A model generated the notes under the pieces. It ran no database searches, had not been told where the DNA came from, and saw nothing but the letters and a program-made list of their open reading frames with translations. From positions 186,001 to 250,000 of the forward strand of contig JAGVSM010002688.1 in NCBI GenBank assembly GCA_022494885.1: a DNA stretch of 64,000 nucleotides. Reading direction: 5' to 3'. Source of the DNA: Micrasema longulum (Eukaryota > Arthropoda > Insecta > Trichoptera > Brachycentridae). Position 1 is the stretch's first letter. The number at the start of each line of letters is the position of its first letter. This document shows, piece by piece, positions 11,341 to 23,045 of the stretch. Position numbers and translations under genes: made by a program.

Positions 11341-11780
11341 TGCAAATGCGATGTTTTGAATTATTTTAAAAATTAAATGCCGATTTTTCGTCATTGAACT
11401 GTATTTATTTACGAAGAAAAAAAAACAAACCGACACGAGCGTTAACTTAGAGATTACACGCGCGTTGACTTATGACAGCGTAAACTTAAACATGTTCATT
11501 GTTGTTCATCGTGATCGCTCTAATGCATAGTGGGTTTTGCATGTTGGTTTAATTGGTGTCCTGACAAAGAGACGGGTACGTCTCGAAACCGGTAGACATA
11601 TAAAAGTCGGTAAGTGATTATGTATAATATTTAATTACATTTAGTGAAATAAAATCAGTTTTAACTGTAGCTTGGTGTAACTATGGCTTGGCGTAACGTA
11701 GAAACTTATAGTAACGTAGAAGTTGCGACTCCAATTTAGAAGTTAAAAACAGTTATCTTATTTATTATCTTTATATGTTC
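11341..11780. other. Intergenic, nothing recognised
   Basis: No protein-like ORF. Position 11568 onwards (GAGACGGGTACGTCTCGAAA) resembles 7589 onwards (GGGACGGGTGCGTCTCTAAA), which hints at another dispersed repeat. Confidence 0.35.
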
Positions 11781-12537
11781 AATTCTTCTGTTCGTGTGAT
11801 GTCACTAAACTGCTTAACGGTTTAAACGATTTATGTGCGGTTATTTGCAGAATAATGAGCTTTGCGCTGCGCATGTTTGTAAATCTCAAAATCTTAAATG
11901 TCATCTGTAAAAAAGTTAGGAGGATAAATTTTTTATTCATCAACCTATCAAGGTTGCATTCGACGAGAATGCATATACTATAAAATTGGGAAGATGTTAT
12001 TTCTTTGGACCTAAAAAAAGTTTGTATTTGAATGTTTACAAACAGAATTTTTTTGTGGATAATTTCGACTCATTTATTTCATTTAACTGTTTTTTTTTTT
12101 AATACTAAAATAATATTAACTGACATTCAATACATTAAAAAAAAACTATTCTTAGCAAAGTGAACCCCTGTTGATAGAAGAGCAGAGTTAGCATTTGCAA
12201 AAAGAATTCTGTATTTAAAAAATATTTATTTTATATTTTGGAATTCAACTATGAAAAAGTACCTACGCAAATTCAATATTTGAATATTAATGATTGATCA
12301 CACGTACAGAAGAATTATATACTCGTATATGGCTGGTGATATTTTTTTTTAAATTTGCTTTGGGCAACGGCAAATCACACAATGACGAAACGGAAAGATT
12401 GAAATGTCGAAGTCAAAGTCAAATGTCAGTAAGTATATAGTTCATCGAAAATTCGAATGTTAAAAAAACGTTTGGTGAACCAGCCAATAGCAGACATGCC
12501 AACGTTTGTCCAGAACAACGTCTGCCAGGTCCGCTAG
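11781..12537 (+). mobile_element. HEL-1, Helitron/Helentron-like element (copy 1)
   Basis: The element begins AATTCTTCTGTTCGTGTGAT. The inverse of this 20-mer (19 of 20 bases) is at 12297-12316, about 220 bp before the 3' end. The 3' end is CTGCCAGGTCCGCTAG followed by T. A CTAG end followed by T and a subterminal inverted repeat set inside the 3' end are known traits of Helitron and Helentron-derived elements. No Rep/helicase ORF is present, so it is non-autonomous. A second copy with a LINE inside it is at 34977-36621. Confidence 0.65.
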
Positions 12538-12689
12538 TTAAATATAAAAAGTAAAAAAATTCTGGTAATCTATTCTTCGTACAATGCACATGTTGTTATT
12601 CTAATAATACAATTATCGAAGAGTGCTGGTGGAATACAGTTAGGAACATGGAAGCCATTTCATAACAAATTGGGAATTATCATCATGTT

Positions 12690-12840
12690 TTTTATTTATT
12701 TGTTAATGGACTATCAAATTAAACCAATTTTTAAAAGAAGCAATTGTGAATCGTACTATCATCGCCATGATTTTACATCAGCTTGTTTTTCGCCAGTTGT
12801 CGTTGGTGAGTTGCGCTGACATTTTAAAGTAGAGCCCCGT
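12690..12840. repeat. Dispersed repeat fragment (shared with 20580 and 22245)
   Basis: The tract GGACTATCAAATTAAACC followed by AATTTTTAAAA recurs as CACTATCAAATTAAACTGAT at 20579 and as AGACTATCAAACTTAGCC at 22246. Each is followed at about 100-160 bp by a GGTGAGTTG-like or AACTCACC-like motif. No coding capacity. Class unknown. Confidence 0.4.
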
Positions 12841-12939
12841 AGCTAATAACAATATGTCAATCAAAGCTACACTGGCAGTGCACGGAAGCTTTAGTCCCAA
12901 CACTTATGGAACTGGCAGAGGAATGATAAAAGCCGAGTG

Positions 12940-13470
12940 AACGCGGTTGAAATGCGATCTCTTGTCTGGGAAATCAATGTATGACAGGGTTACGAATGAT
13001 GAAATCAGGCGAGAGTGTAAATCTGATCCAAGTATAATTGATAAGATTAAGAAAGGGTATCTGAGATGGTTTGGTCATGTTGAACGAATGGACGACGAAA
13101 GCATGGTAAAACAAGAAAATGAGCGGCAACGTGAGACGAGGACGACCAAGGAAGACGTGGCATGATCAGATAAATCAAAATCTTATGTCTAGTCATGTCA
13201 AAAGCAGACAGAACCGAAGGACATGTATGACAAGATGTATGTCATACAAAATTTTGGTTTATCTGATCATGCCACGTCTTTCTTGGTCGTCCTCGTCTCA
13301 CGTTACCGTTTATTTTCGCCATACATACTTGTTTTACCATTCTTTCATCCACCATTCGTTCTACGTGACCAAACCATCTCAGAGACCCTTTCTTAACCTT
13401 ATCAATTATACTTGACTCAGATTTACACTCTTGCCTGATTTCATCATTCGTAACCCTGTCATTAAATTAC
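12940..13470. mobile_element. LINE-H tail duplicated as an inverted pair
   Basis: The plus-strand arm (12947-13165, continuing in another frame) encodes YDRVTNDEIRRECKSD, LRWFGHVERMDDESMVK and VRRGRPRKTWHDQIN. The minus-strand arm (about 13238-13462) encodes the same peptides in reverse orientation. Both arms are the post-RT tail of one non-LTR retrotransposon family. They face each other across a spacer of roughly 70-80 bp, so a transcript could fold into a long hairpin. Confidence 0.72.
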
Positions 13471-14744
13471 ATTAAATTGTTTATTTACGCCTAATGGACA
13501 TTTCAATAAAGCACGCTATAAATTATTGAACCTACGCCTATGCGATAAGAACTACATATATTTATTATATCGATTCTTCTTATCAATGCAGGCCCTGTCG
13601 TTATCCACAATGGTGACACATATTTAAAAGATCCGTTTTTATGATTTCTTCCAGGTGCCACTAATATTACTTCCTCCTAAATTTGGCGCCGGTAAGATGA
13701 AGGATAGTTGTATAAAACTACGAAGTCGAAAAATTATGCAAGTGTTTAAGTCTTATTTCGAGATGTTTTGACCCTTTTTACTGATAAGTACATTTTATCT
13801 TTATGTACCTACCTACTTTTTGTGTTAACATATTGATATATTTGAATATTTCGTGTGGTTGTGGTAGCATTATTTTGAGTGACAGATTTAACAGCAAAAA
13901 ATACATTATAAGGCCCCACGAAGCGATATTTCTAGGTGTCCGAGTTCCTAACAACAGAATATTCATAAATATCGATGGCTAAAGTTGCTGTAAGATAAGA
14001 AGCGTAAATTGTCAAAAAACTATTTTAGTATCTGTTTTTTAAAACATTAAAGTTTGTTGTAACAATTCTTGGTTGTTGTTCGTTGAAATTTAATATAGAA
14101 ATAAAATACGAGTAATATTTTAATCCACAAATTTGCGGGTTTAAGTATCGCTCGTTTTTTATTTACAAAATATTTATTTTTTGTTAGTATGTAAATACAA
14201 TTTTTCGTAATGGGTATTAAGTACTCAAAGTTTTTGGGGGGAACTGGCCTTAAAAGCTTTTTTAACCAAGTAAATTATTTTTTGTTACCTGAAAACTGCA
14301 CAGTGTAAGTTTAATTTTTAAACCATCCTGTTTATACAGAGAGTATTGAAGCACTTACTCAATAATGAATAATATATTTAACATTGTATAAGCTGTGAGT
14401 AAAGGTCTCGTAAAACACTTTTTACTGTAAAAATTAAAACACAAATGCAAAGCAACTCCACAGAAGCAACCACAAGACAAAGAAGAGTATTTTGAGAAGT
14501 GAAATTATCGTTATATTTACAAAGGAACATTACATTATGAGGGTACCTATATCCACTAAAGTGCAAATAAAATTTGAAATACATACTTGCTCAGACTAGA
14601 GATATTTCTGTGGTTAAAATAAAACTTATTTCTTACCAAAAAAGGGTATGTTAAAATTTTTTTGACGTGCATTGATTTTCAACCTTCTTTGGGGGATTGA
14701 CATAGACAGACAATTCAAACGAAATGAATAAATAATTTACACAT
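13471..14744. other. Intergenic, nothing recognised
   Basis: AT-rich DNA with short ORFs only. I found no repeat shared with other parts of the window and no protein motif. Confidence 0.4.
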
Positions 14745-14905
14745 TACAACAGGAATGGAGAGCATTTTAGAGGAGGGAACATGAAAGTCTAGGCATTTAC
14801 AGGGCTTATGACCTGCCATTGGCTGGTTTAAGTGGCCACTTTACACACTATGTAACATTCACCATTTTGCCTATGTTTAAACATACATATTTTTTCAATT
14901 CTTCC
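14745..14905 (-). mobile_element. FB-1 repeat, partial copy
   Basis: One inverted arm of FB-1 is present: ACACATTACAACAGGAATGG, the central GGCTTATGACCTGCCATTGG, TTTAAGTGGCCACTTTACAC and CTTCCTTTCTGTTGATTT. The outer end starting CAACAATATT and the second arm are missing. Confidence 0.65.
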
Positions 14906-14999
14906 TTTCTGTTGATTTTAGTAAAGTAAAAAGTAAAAAGTGGGTTGCACACGGATCGATGAGTGGATCAAGCCAAATAGGTAAACTGTGTGTACTGTT

Positions 15000-15265
15000 T
15001 TTAAAATTTGTTCTATTGGTCTATATATATATTGGTTATATTTTTATGATTATTTTAGTTTTTTGTAGTTTGTTATGTTAATGATAATTAGGTTAATTGG
15101 ATTAATTACGTTTTTTTTTATTGTTATTATTATGTTGACTTTGTTAAATAGCTAATCTAAGGCATGTTTTACATTTTGTAAAATGTTTCCCTCGGCACGG
15201 GACATTATTCTGTATAAAAATAATAGTACAAACAATGTAAAAGTATAAATAAATAAATATTCGAA
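15000..15265 (+). mobile_element. LINE-P 3' UTR fragment
   Basis: CCCTCGGCACGGGACATTAT followed by an AAATAAATAAATATT tail matches the end of the LINE-P pieces at 5525-5830 (minus) and 32918-33165 (plus). There is no coding sequence. Confidence 0.45.
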
Positions 15266-15416
15266 TAAATAATTATTTGGAACTAAATGTTACAAATGCG
15301 TAAAATAATCAATTAAATCATTTAAAAGGGCACTGTTAGTGCCCAGACTTTCATATTTCCTGAATAGCATCTGGAATAACTGTCAGTCATGTTTTATTTT
15401 TATTTATTTTTTTGTA

Positions 15417-15452
15417 TATTTATATATATATATATATATATGTATACATATA
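15417..15452. repeat. AT dinucleotide microsatellite
   Basis: A (TA)n tract of about 20 bp with flanking TATATTT and GTATACATATATAT. Another (TA)n lies at 19851-19870. Confidence 0.8.
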
Positions 15453-15854
15453 TATCTTTTTATATAATAAATACGATTAGTATAAGGTAAGCCTATATAA
15501 TATTATTGGAATATATTACATAAATTAAAGTTAATTTATACAAATTGACATAAAATATGTGTAATTTAATTGATCAAGTTGAATAAAAAAAAGAATTTTA
15601 TCGGAACGAAAAGCTATTGTACTATATTATATTTATTTTAGAATATTGTTGTAGGCGAACAATTATTATAACATGTGTTTTATAAAATAAAAGGGATTGG
15701 GTTTTATTTATTAGCTTAAATTGTGAATGTTTCTACTTCTAAAAAAGACAAGAAATTAATATAAATTTGGAAGGTTTAAAAATGGGCTTGAATTTAAAAA
15801 TCATTTGGGAATTATCTACTTGTACTTAAATTTTAATCAGGCAGAGCAATATCT

Positions 15855-16330
15855 TTATTTATTTATTCATTCAATATTTAACTTGTTTACATACTCATGA
15901 ACTTAATAAGGCTTTTTAGGCTGTGCTCGTGTTAAGCCATAATAATTAACGATAAAAAATACGTAGTAAAATTAATTTCACTATAATAACATGTGATCCA
16001 ATAAAATAACAATCCAGAAAAATAAATCATAAATAGTAGAATTCCAAAGATAACCTGACAAAGTTATCAGATTATACAAATTTATTTACATTTTAACATA
16101 ATAGTATCATTGAAATCAATAGAAAATAATACAAAAACATAAATTTAATGATAATTGAGATATGGTTTCTATAAACTCGCTATGTTGAGTGAGTACCAAA
16201 TTAAATAATACAAAATTAACTTATAAAAAAACGTCGAAATATCAAGATATGTATAATAAGCAAATAAACGTTTAGAAAGAAAGCAAATTATTAAATTTTT
16301 ACAGGTTTTGAACTTTAAAAAGATTGACAA
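15855..16330 (-). mobile_element. Possible LINE 3' UTR (minus strand)
   Basis: The plus strand begins with TATTTATTTATTCATTCAAT, as do the poly-A ends of minus-strand LINEs in this window, and continues into AT-rich DNA with AGGCTGTGCTCGTGTTAAGC. No coding tail was found, so this rests on layout only. Confidence 0.35.
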
Positions 16331-16639
16331 TTGTCCCTATCGATGTGCAGCAGCCAATTGAATTTTTTTTTTAAACATTGGCACTTGTGGAGTTCTTTAT
16401 GGTTGCTGGAAGATGACTTTTATTTATACTTTTCGTTTGTTATTTACAATTCATACGATTCATTGTTATTATATACTAATTGGGTTTGTAAAATTATTTT
16501 TATTTAAAAAATGGTCTGTGGTATTATGGCCCACTAAAATTATATTGGCCCACTAAAAACAGCCGTAATTCGGAAATAAAGCAAATATTTATAAAAAAAA
16601 TAATTGAAGCACAATCAAAGGAATATATCGCTCTTAACA

Positions 16640-17215
16640 ATAAGTCTACCAGAGTGTATGTATTTTGTGTACTTTTAGTAAATAAATGTCTCGGCTTGAC
16701 AAAAATAATATCCGTGTCAAGTCTTTTTTTTTTTAATTTTGTTTTATTATTGGGGATATCAAAAGTAATACATATAAGTAATTATAACGGACTCAGTATT
16801 GATGTAGACATTTTTAACTGCACGTTGCATTTGTACAGAAAATTTCTTCATAGGGTCGATTATTTGGGATAGTTGCTGAATGTGCATCTTGAGTGGTTTA
16901 TGCTATGTATATGTGCCGCATGTAATGTATATGTTTGTGTATGTTTTATATGTGCGTTCATGTGTGTGCGTGGATGGCTCGGAGTGTACATTCGGTATTT
17001 TTATTTATTTTAATTTATTACCTCCATAGAAAACGCAAATGTCAACAATTATTCTTTTCTCACTTAAAATTCTTATTAATTTTTTTGTCACATTTAATGT
17101 TTATATCTTTTTAATTTATGAAAACTTAATTGGTCTTTTTATGTTAAAAAAATGTTGTATGACTTATTATTATTTTGTATGACTGTATGTTTTCTGAATA
17201 AAATAAAATAAAATA
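16640..17215 (+). mobile_element. LINE-I 3' end
   Basis: The frame ending at 16871 reads VDIFNCTLHLYRKFLHRVDY and stops. The following 3' UTR (GTGCATCTTGAGTGGTTTAT, a TATGTGCGTTCATGTGTGTG tract, ending AATAAAATAAAATAAA) is present in inverted orientation at 26640-27000. This is a 5'-truncated non-LTR retrotransposon. Its tail abuts the tail of LINE-J. Confidence 0.65.
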
Positions 17216-17435
17216 AATAAATAAAAAAATATAACAAATAAAATATACAGAGAATAAAACCAGTGACAAATATCCACATAAATGCATGAAATTCTTATAC
17301 AATACATGTGAGTATGTTAAGGTGAGTGTAGGTGTGTGAGAGGGTGGGTGAGTGGGTGTTATATTGGAATGAGGATGGACATGTGTGTAAATAATATTGC
17401 ACAAGTGTCGAATATATAAATACATACAAAATATT
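17170..17435 (-). mobile_element. LINE-J 3' end, tail-to-tail with LINE-I
   Basis: Read on the minus strand, the segment has CACAAGTGTCGAAT near its right side reversed, then a C-rich ACACCCACTCACCCACCCTC, CACTGGTTTTATTCTCTGTA and an AATAAA-rich end. The same block occurs in plus orientation at 27455-27668. The 93-aa ORF here is a by-product of the C-rich tract. Confidence 0.55.
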
Positions 17436-17654
17436 AAAAATTAGAGATAAAATAAAATAAGATAAAATAAAATACGACTTAAGTATTGAAACTAAGTATA
17501 AGTCAAAAAAGTACGTTTGAAGACGCGCATTTTAAATGTTATTTTTTAATAATAATAGCACTTATGTGAAAACAGTGAATAATCAAATCTATTCAACAGT
17601 TGGAATCTTTTTTACTTTACAAATTAATGATACGGTGGTTCGATTTTATAACTT

Positions 17655-17970
17655 ACATTGAAGTCCAAAAACGGACGCAGCAGCCTCTTATAACGAGCGT
17701 CTTGAGGATGCGGCGGTGGACCTGGCTTGGACACGTGCTGCGCATGCCTCAGGAAAACCTAAATCCAAGTTGCCTCTTCTTTAAACCTGCGGGAACACGC
17801 CGTCCTGGAAGGCCGTCAATGACGATCTTTAGACTTTATTTGGCGGAATGAAGGGGCGCTGGATTGACATGGGAAGAAGCGAGAGTGTTGGCTGGCGATA
17901 GGGTCTCCTGGAGGCAACTGGTGATGTCCACATGCTCTACTTAGGAGCGGATGTGGAAAAGAAGAAGAAG
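17655..17970 (+). mobile_element. LINE-E 3' tail
   Basis: The frame gives RRWTWLGHVLRMPQENLN, GTRRPGRPSMTIFR, an in-frame stop after LYLAE, then RGAGLTWEEARVLAGDRVSW and RQLVMSTCST. This is the most complete of the three LINE-E tails and shows the GDRVSW block deleted from 4848-5140. The 3' UTR ends GAGCGGATGTGGAAAAGAAG with a GAAGAA repeat. Confidence 0.82.
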
Positions 17971-18029
17971 AATTGTAACATGTTCTCTCATTATATTTGT
18001 GAAAAACTTTAAGTGGTAGCTGATAACGA

Positions 18030-18995
18030 ATAAGATTCAACAATAAGGAAAATAAATGCAGAATTAAAAGCAGTCTCCAAATGGCTTAAAGAAAATAAGC
18101 TAAAACTAAATGTAGGAAAAACAAAATGTATGATAATGGGTAAGAAACGCTGTTTTAACAGTGATCACAGTGTTGAATTAGATGGAGAGGTTCTTGAGAA
18201 TGTTGAAAGCATAAAATATCTAGGAGTGTGGATTGACTCTAAATTATCTTTTTCAAAAAACGCAGACTATACGAGTAAGAAAATTGCAAAGAAGGTATCC
18301 CTGTTAGGAAGGATAAGGAATACATTAGACATTAAAACCTCTCTGCTGATATTTGAAAGTATTATCGTTCCCCACATTGATTATTGCTCCAGTATTTTAT
18401 ATTTAAGTAATGAAGGAGATCTAAAGAGACTCCAAATAATACAAAACAAAGCGATGAGGATAATATTAAGATGTGGGAGACGAACAAAAGTTAAGAAAAT
18501 GATTCAACTTCTAGATATCATGACAATTGATCAAAAATCAAATTCAATGTTGCTAATGAAATAAACAAAATTATTAAAGGAATAGTTCCGAGATATTTTC
18601 AAAATAAACTAAAAAATAATGAGTTCTTTCATAACTATGCAACAAGAGGATCTAAAAATATAAGACTGGAAAAGAAATCAAAAGCAATGTCCCAGAACTG
18701 CCTTATGTACAAGGGAATACAATTATTTGAGGAAATGCCAGAAAGCATAAAAAATGAAATAAATGTAAATATATTTAAAATTAAATGTAAAAAGTATATA
18801 TGTGAAAAATATTAGGTAATATATAGTGTAAATAGTGAATATAATTAATGAAAATGTACATATGTAACAGTGAATATTATAAATTAGGATATTAAGTGTA
18901 TAATAGTGATAAATAATGTTAGAATAAGTATAAATGTAAATATTGTATTGTAAATATATATTAGACTATGTTAATCATAGAACTGAATAAAATAA
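18030..18995 (+). mobile_element. LINE-K, RT C-terminal half and 3' UTR
   Basis: The open frame runs from about 18045 to 18563. It encodes WLKENKLKLNVGKTKCMIMG, then SIKYLGVWIDSKLSFSKN and IDYCSSILYLSNEGDLKRLQ, which are the reverse-transcriptase C-terminal and thumb motifs of a non-LTR retrotransposon. After a frameshift near 18560 the same protein continues as YATRGSKNIRLEKKSKAM, then LMYKGIQLFEEMPESIKN, and stops at 18813-18815. An AATAAAATAAATGATAATAA tail follows. A diverged copy of the last part is at 33470-33790. Confidence 0.82.
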
Positions 18996-19149
18996 ATGAT
19001 AATAATATAAGAACTGTGGTTTTTCCTAAATAAATAAAAATAGGTCGGGATGTGTATTCGCTATTTTATATTCACGCACACATATATTACACCTACATTA
19101 TTATACTTCCATTCTTCGTGGATAAAAATAATAAAAATGTGTGAATATG

Positions 19150-19497
19150 GGTTGAAATGTAAAGCTACATGCTCGCTGAGCTTTTTTGTCTGTCGTAATG
19201 TAAGGTCAAGTCACAATCCACGACGCGCGGATGCTATCTCTGAACTGAAGAAGGTTAGCGGCGGGCGTGCACACTGAAGTGCTCCGAGCCATATCTCACG
19301 AGAAGAGTGTCCTATCAACGCAACTCGGAAAACATCGGACCAATAATTCCAGGACCCCTGTTGAAAAGGGTCCTGTTCATTTTATTTTATTTTTATGAAT
19401 TCCCTGGGAATCGAACACGGAGACTTCCCCCAACAAGCGTCTTAACCGATTAGCCTTTGCCCGTTACACAACGAGGGACCACTATCCTACTATAATC
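19150..19497 (-). mobile_element. tRNA-derived SINE candidate (third family)
   Basis: Read on the minus strand from 19485, GGTCCCTCGTTGTGTAACGG and GGCAAAGGCTAATCGG resemble a tRNA 5' half with A box. GTGTTCGATTCCCAGGG fits a B box. The body follows (AACAGGACCCTTTTCAACAG, then GCACGCCCGCCGCTAACC). It has the layout of a SINE with a GC-rich body, but only one copy is in the window, so it could instead be a tRNA pseudogene beside another repeat. Confidence 0.5.
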
Positions 19498-19544
19498 GAA
19501 CATGTTGTATTCCTAAAATATAACCACCTTACATTTAAAAAAAT

Positions 19545-19830
19545 ACAAATATATTTTATTTATTTTATTTTATTTTTATAAACATAAACGGCAAATCTGC
19601 CTTTTACAAACATTTATAATATTAACATATTTGGCTTGATATTTTTTTTTTAAACATGAATTTCCTTATACCCAAGATTTATAAAAAAAAATTAAACCAA
19701 AAATTATAAAAGATTTAAATTTAAAAAAATAACCTAAAAATTGTACAGCATATTCAGTAGAAAGTTTAAATAATAAAACATTTTACAGTAAAACAACAAG
19801 AAAATTATAAGTACTGTTTCTCACAGCTAG
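19545..19830 (-). mobile_element. LINE-L 3' UTR fragment
   Basis: After a TTTATTTATTTTATTTTATT start (poly-A end of the minus strand) come ACATAAACGGCAAATCTGCC and TTTCCTTATACCCAAGATTT. The same order occurs in the same orientation at 52213-52410. The copies end differently upstream, as expected for independent 5' truncations. Confidence 0.6.
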
Positions 19831-20152
19831 GCAAAGTGAACAAAAAACTGTATATATATATATATATATATTATGAAATGCATGAATAAATAAATATAAT
19901 TACCATTCACCATCTTTGAAAAAGTTCAAAAGGTTTGTTCTATGGGAACAATACCCTACACTAAATATATCAGATACGTGGGAATAACTATTGCCGAGTT
20001 CATGAAGTCGATTTAATATGGCATTACAAGTATACACTGTCCGTGAATTGTTGCTACATATATCATTTTTATTAAGTCAATACAACACCTTCCATTAGAT
20101 TTGATTTCGATGGGCTTTCATTAAAAATCAGGCGATAATCTACATAGCTTAT

Positions 20153-20345
20153 CGGCGGCCTCTGTGGTGTAGCGACTAAAACGTTTGACTCACGCACGGA
20201 AGGTTCTGGGTTTGGTTTCCGGTGAGAATATAAAAAATAAATGGGATTTTTCTCAGACCTGGGTGTTCAGGCCTGTACTGATCCACAAAATAGTTTACAC
20301 CTGTTATTGAAGATAACTAAACGCCATTCGGGGTCAATGTAATCA
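20153..20345 (+). mobile_element. tRNA-derived SINE candidate (fourth family)
   Basis: GGCCTCTGTGGTGTAGCGAC (A-box region) and TTCTGGGTTTGGTTTCCGG (B-box-like) are followed by a body with CAGACCTGGGTGTTCAGGCC and AACTAAACGCCATTCGGGG. The head is distinct from SINE-A. A related B-box segment without this body lies at 29050-29095. Confidence 0.5.
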
Positions 20346-21067
20346 AAATTATACATTTTTATTGTAAATTTAAATAAGACTCTTCTAGAATTTGAAATTT
20401 AAATGAAATATTAACGGCTGTGGGCATTCATTATGGACATCATGTTTAATAACTAGGTATAGTAAATTTATTAAAGTGCCTGATATTTGGTATTTAAAAC
20501 GCCAGACTAATCACGTTTTATTTATGTGAAAAATAACTGAGATGATTTTCGATTACCGTACCGTATTCAAATGTAGTGCACTATCAAATTAAACTGATTT
20601 TAAAAAATAGATATCTACATTTTGCCCTTTTTAAGACTTGCTTTCACTTTCCTTGATTTGGTTAAAAACCAACAATAGGCGACCTTTCTAGGAACTCACC
20701 AATAACAATTTGCTCCCCTAAGGACGTCACGATACATCCTCAGTCCGGAGTCCTGACCAGTTCTTGCTAATTATTTAAAAGGCATACGCCTTAAATTATT
20801 ACCCCATCATCATCATGATAATACGACGCAGTACTGAGATAAAATATTCATAACTGTGATGAAAATAGAGAAAAATTTTAAGGCTGATTTAAATACTTGA
20901 ACCTATCGTTTCCTTTATCGGGACCAAATCGTGAATTAAACGATTAAATTACATAGTTTGATTGATCATTTTTATCTTGCTTTTAACTTATTTGTAATTA
21001 AATATAGGTTTTTTTAGAATTCTTAGCTAAGAAAACAAGAAACATTTTTGAAATACCCATGAATGAC
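20346..21067. other. Intergenic with a weak dispersed repeat
   Basis: Contains the CACTATCAAATTAAACTGAT repeat motif shared with 12711 and 22246. No coding signal was seen. Confidence 0.35.
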
Positions 21068-21690
21068 TATAAATTATATTTATTTATTTATTTACTTATT
21101 TTCCAGTCAAACAGTCGACGATGATATAATAACATAAAAAAGATACGGTTTAAAGACAGACCAGCGAAGTTTCTAAATAAAAAGTAAACATATTAAATTG
21201 TGGTACAACAAAAGGGCGTGTTTATGTGTATGAGAGTAAGTGTAGAGGTGTGTTTGTGTGTATTTGTGTGGGATTAAGTGTTCAAGTGTGTGTAAGTGTG
21301 CGCATCATTAAATAGCAAGTGGGATCGTATTACAGCCAGAAAGAATGAGTCTTAATTTATTTTTGAATAAATTAAGCGGCGTGTTAAATATATCAATAGA
21401 TGAAAAAAAGCATTATAGTAGAGCAAGAACGATAGAGGAAAGAGTGTTGTGCATAGTTAGTGCTGTACACTGGCAGATGAAATAAATACTTATTTCTTGT
21501 CACGCGAAAGGGGACATTAAGATTAATTTTGGAGAGTAGGTTAAAATAGTCTAGTTTATTATTTAATAATTGATATAAATAGCATAATTCAGATATAGTG
21601 CGTCTATTTTTAAGGGTAAAAAATCTATTTAGTTTAGCAGATTCATCGCAATTCTTTGTACGCAATATATGTTAAAAGCACCCTCGACGG
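21068..21690 (-). mobile_element. LINE 3' end with RT C-terminal frame
   Basis: The minus-strand ORF at 21393-21665 reads LRTKNCDESAKLNRFFTLKN, RRTISELCYLYQLLNNKLDY and LNVPFRVTRNKYLFHLPVYS. This is the usual C-terminal tail of jockey-like non-LTR elements. The UTR continues to a TTTATTTATTTATTTACTTA end at 21077. A GTGTGTTTGTGTGTATTTGT tract at 21250-21280 is part of the UTR. Confidence 0.7.
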
Positions 21691-21865
21691 ACATGATGTT
21701 TTCATTTTTTAACCTGAAAATTATTTATGAAAACTTATTTTAATGCATTGATAACTTATTTTAATGCATTAGAATCGCAAAAATCCGTAAATCCTCTAAA
21801 TGTGTAATATATTTTCCACGTTATTCCCGACTTGTAAAAATATCGTATTACAAACAGCGATAACA

Positions 21866-21912
21866 GTCGATAACAGTCGACTGGGTGACCAAATGTCGTA
21901 TCTTTCCAGCAT
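21866..21912. repeat. Short dispersed repeat (shared with 489-535)
   Basis: GTCGACTGGGTGACCAAATG and ATCTTTCCAGCATAAG recur near the window start. The class is unknown and there is no ORF. Confidence 0.45.
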
Positions 21913-23045
21913 AAGGCCCCAATCTAGTGCGAAATGGCAAAGCGTAACGGTCACAGAGATCAAATCAAAAAGGCTCGAGTAAAGTAAAGCAAAAAGTTAA
22001 TAAGAAGTATGAACTCAATAATGTATATAATATGTATGTAGCTAGGTTTTATACTAACGGGATATAAAACAAGAACGTATTAGAAATGTTACGTGACACT
22101 ATTTGCCATAATTATAATACACAACTTTACTCATTTCATAGGGAAACATAGTATCAATACGCAACATAAACGGGGCTCTTACAAAGAACACTGGTTAAAT
22201 AGTACCTAGTGAGGACGTTTAGTGGTTTATTTATTATGTGATAATAGACTATCAAACTTAGCCAAAAAAAAAATTTTTTTTGTGTGTTTACGATGCTACG
22301 ATTTTATTTAAGTTTTACAGTTTTTTAATAACCTCGCGCGTGACGACATTAGTTCTCTTCGATGAGTTGTCATGATCGGTGAGTTGGCTTCCTAGAAACC
22401 GGAAATCTATCACAACACTATGTCATTGGTTGATTTCGGGTAGTTCTTTTTATTAAAATATTTTTTTTGCACACATTTTCCAATTAAATGCTTTAATTTT
22501 TACTGTGTAAAAGAAAAAAAAATCGAATTTCCCGTAGCACTAAACTTCCTCATTCAATAACTACCCGTCATTTAAAAAAAATGTGTAAGCGCCCATACGA
22601 AATAACTGGAGCAATGTTCCATTGACGACAGTTGCAAAAGTTTAAATTTATATATAAAGACTGAACATTTAGAAAAAAGGTTGATGTTTTCTTATGTAGG
22701 ACATTTTTGAAATTGTAATACCTACCTAATTTGGCTGAGTAAGCTACAGTACTACACAAAAAAAATACTGTGATAGACACAGAAAAGTAGGTAAATTGTT
22801 TTATGCAAGTATTTAATAACATTAAATAAAATAATTGACCACAAAGTTTATGCTTGAAATATTAATAAGATACTATTGTAGCCAAAACATGATCGGTTTG
22901 TATTAGAAACGGTACCTACGAGTACTAACTTTGTGTTTATTAATTTAATGAAATAAAATATCAAACAACTTTTTTTTTCTACTGACCGGTTTTAAAGCTA
23001 CACAATCTTTTTTATAAAGGTATACTTAACTAATGAATTCTATCC
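21913..23045. other. Intergenic, nothing recognised
   Basis: AT-rich DNA. The 22200-22440 segment resembles the ACTATCAAA repeat at 12690 and 20580. No protein motif was seen in the 84-aa minus-strand ORF. Confidence 0.35.

Noticed and set aside
17144..17425. 93-aa minus-strand ORF with Thr/Pro/His repeats
   Set aside because: It comes from the C-rich tract of the LINE-J 3' UTR; the inverse copy at 27455-27668 has a different frame.
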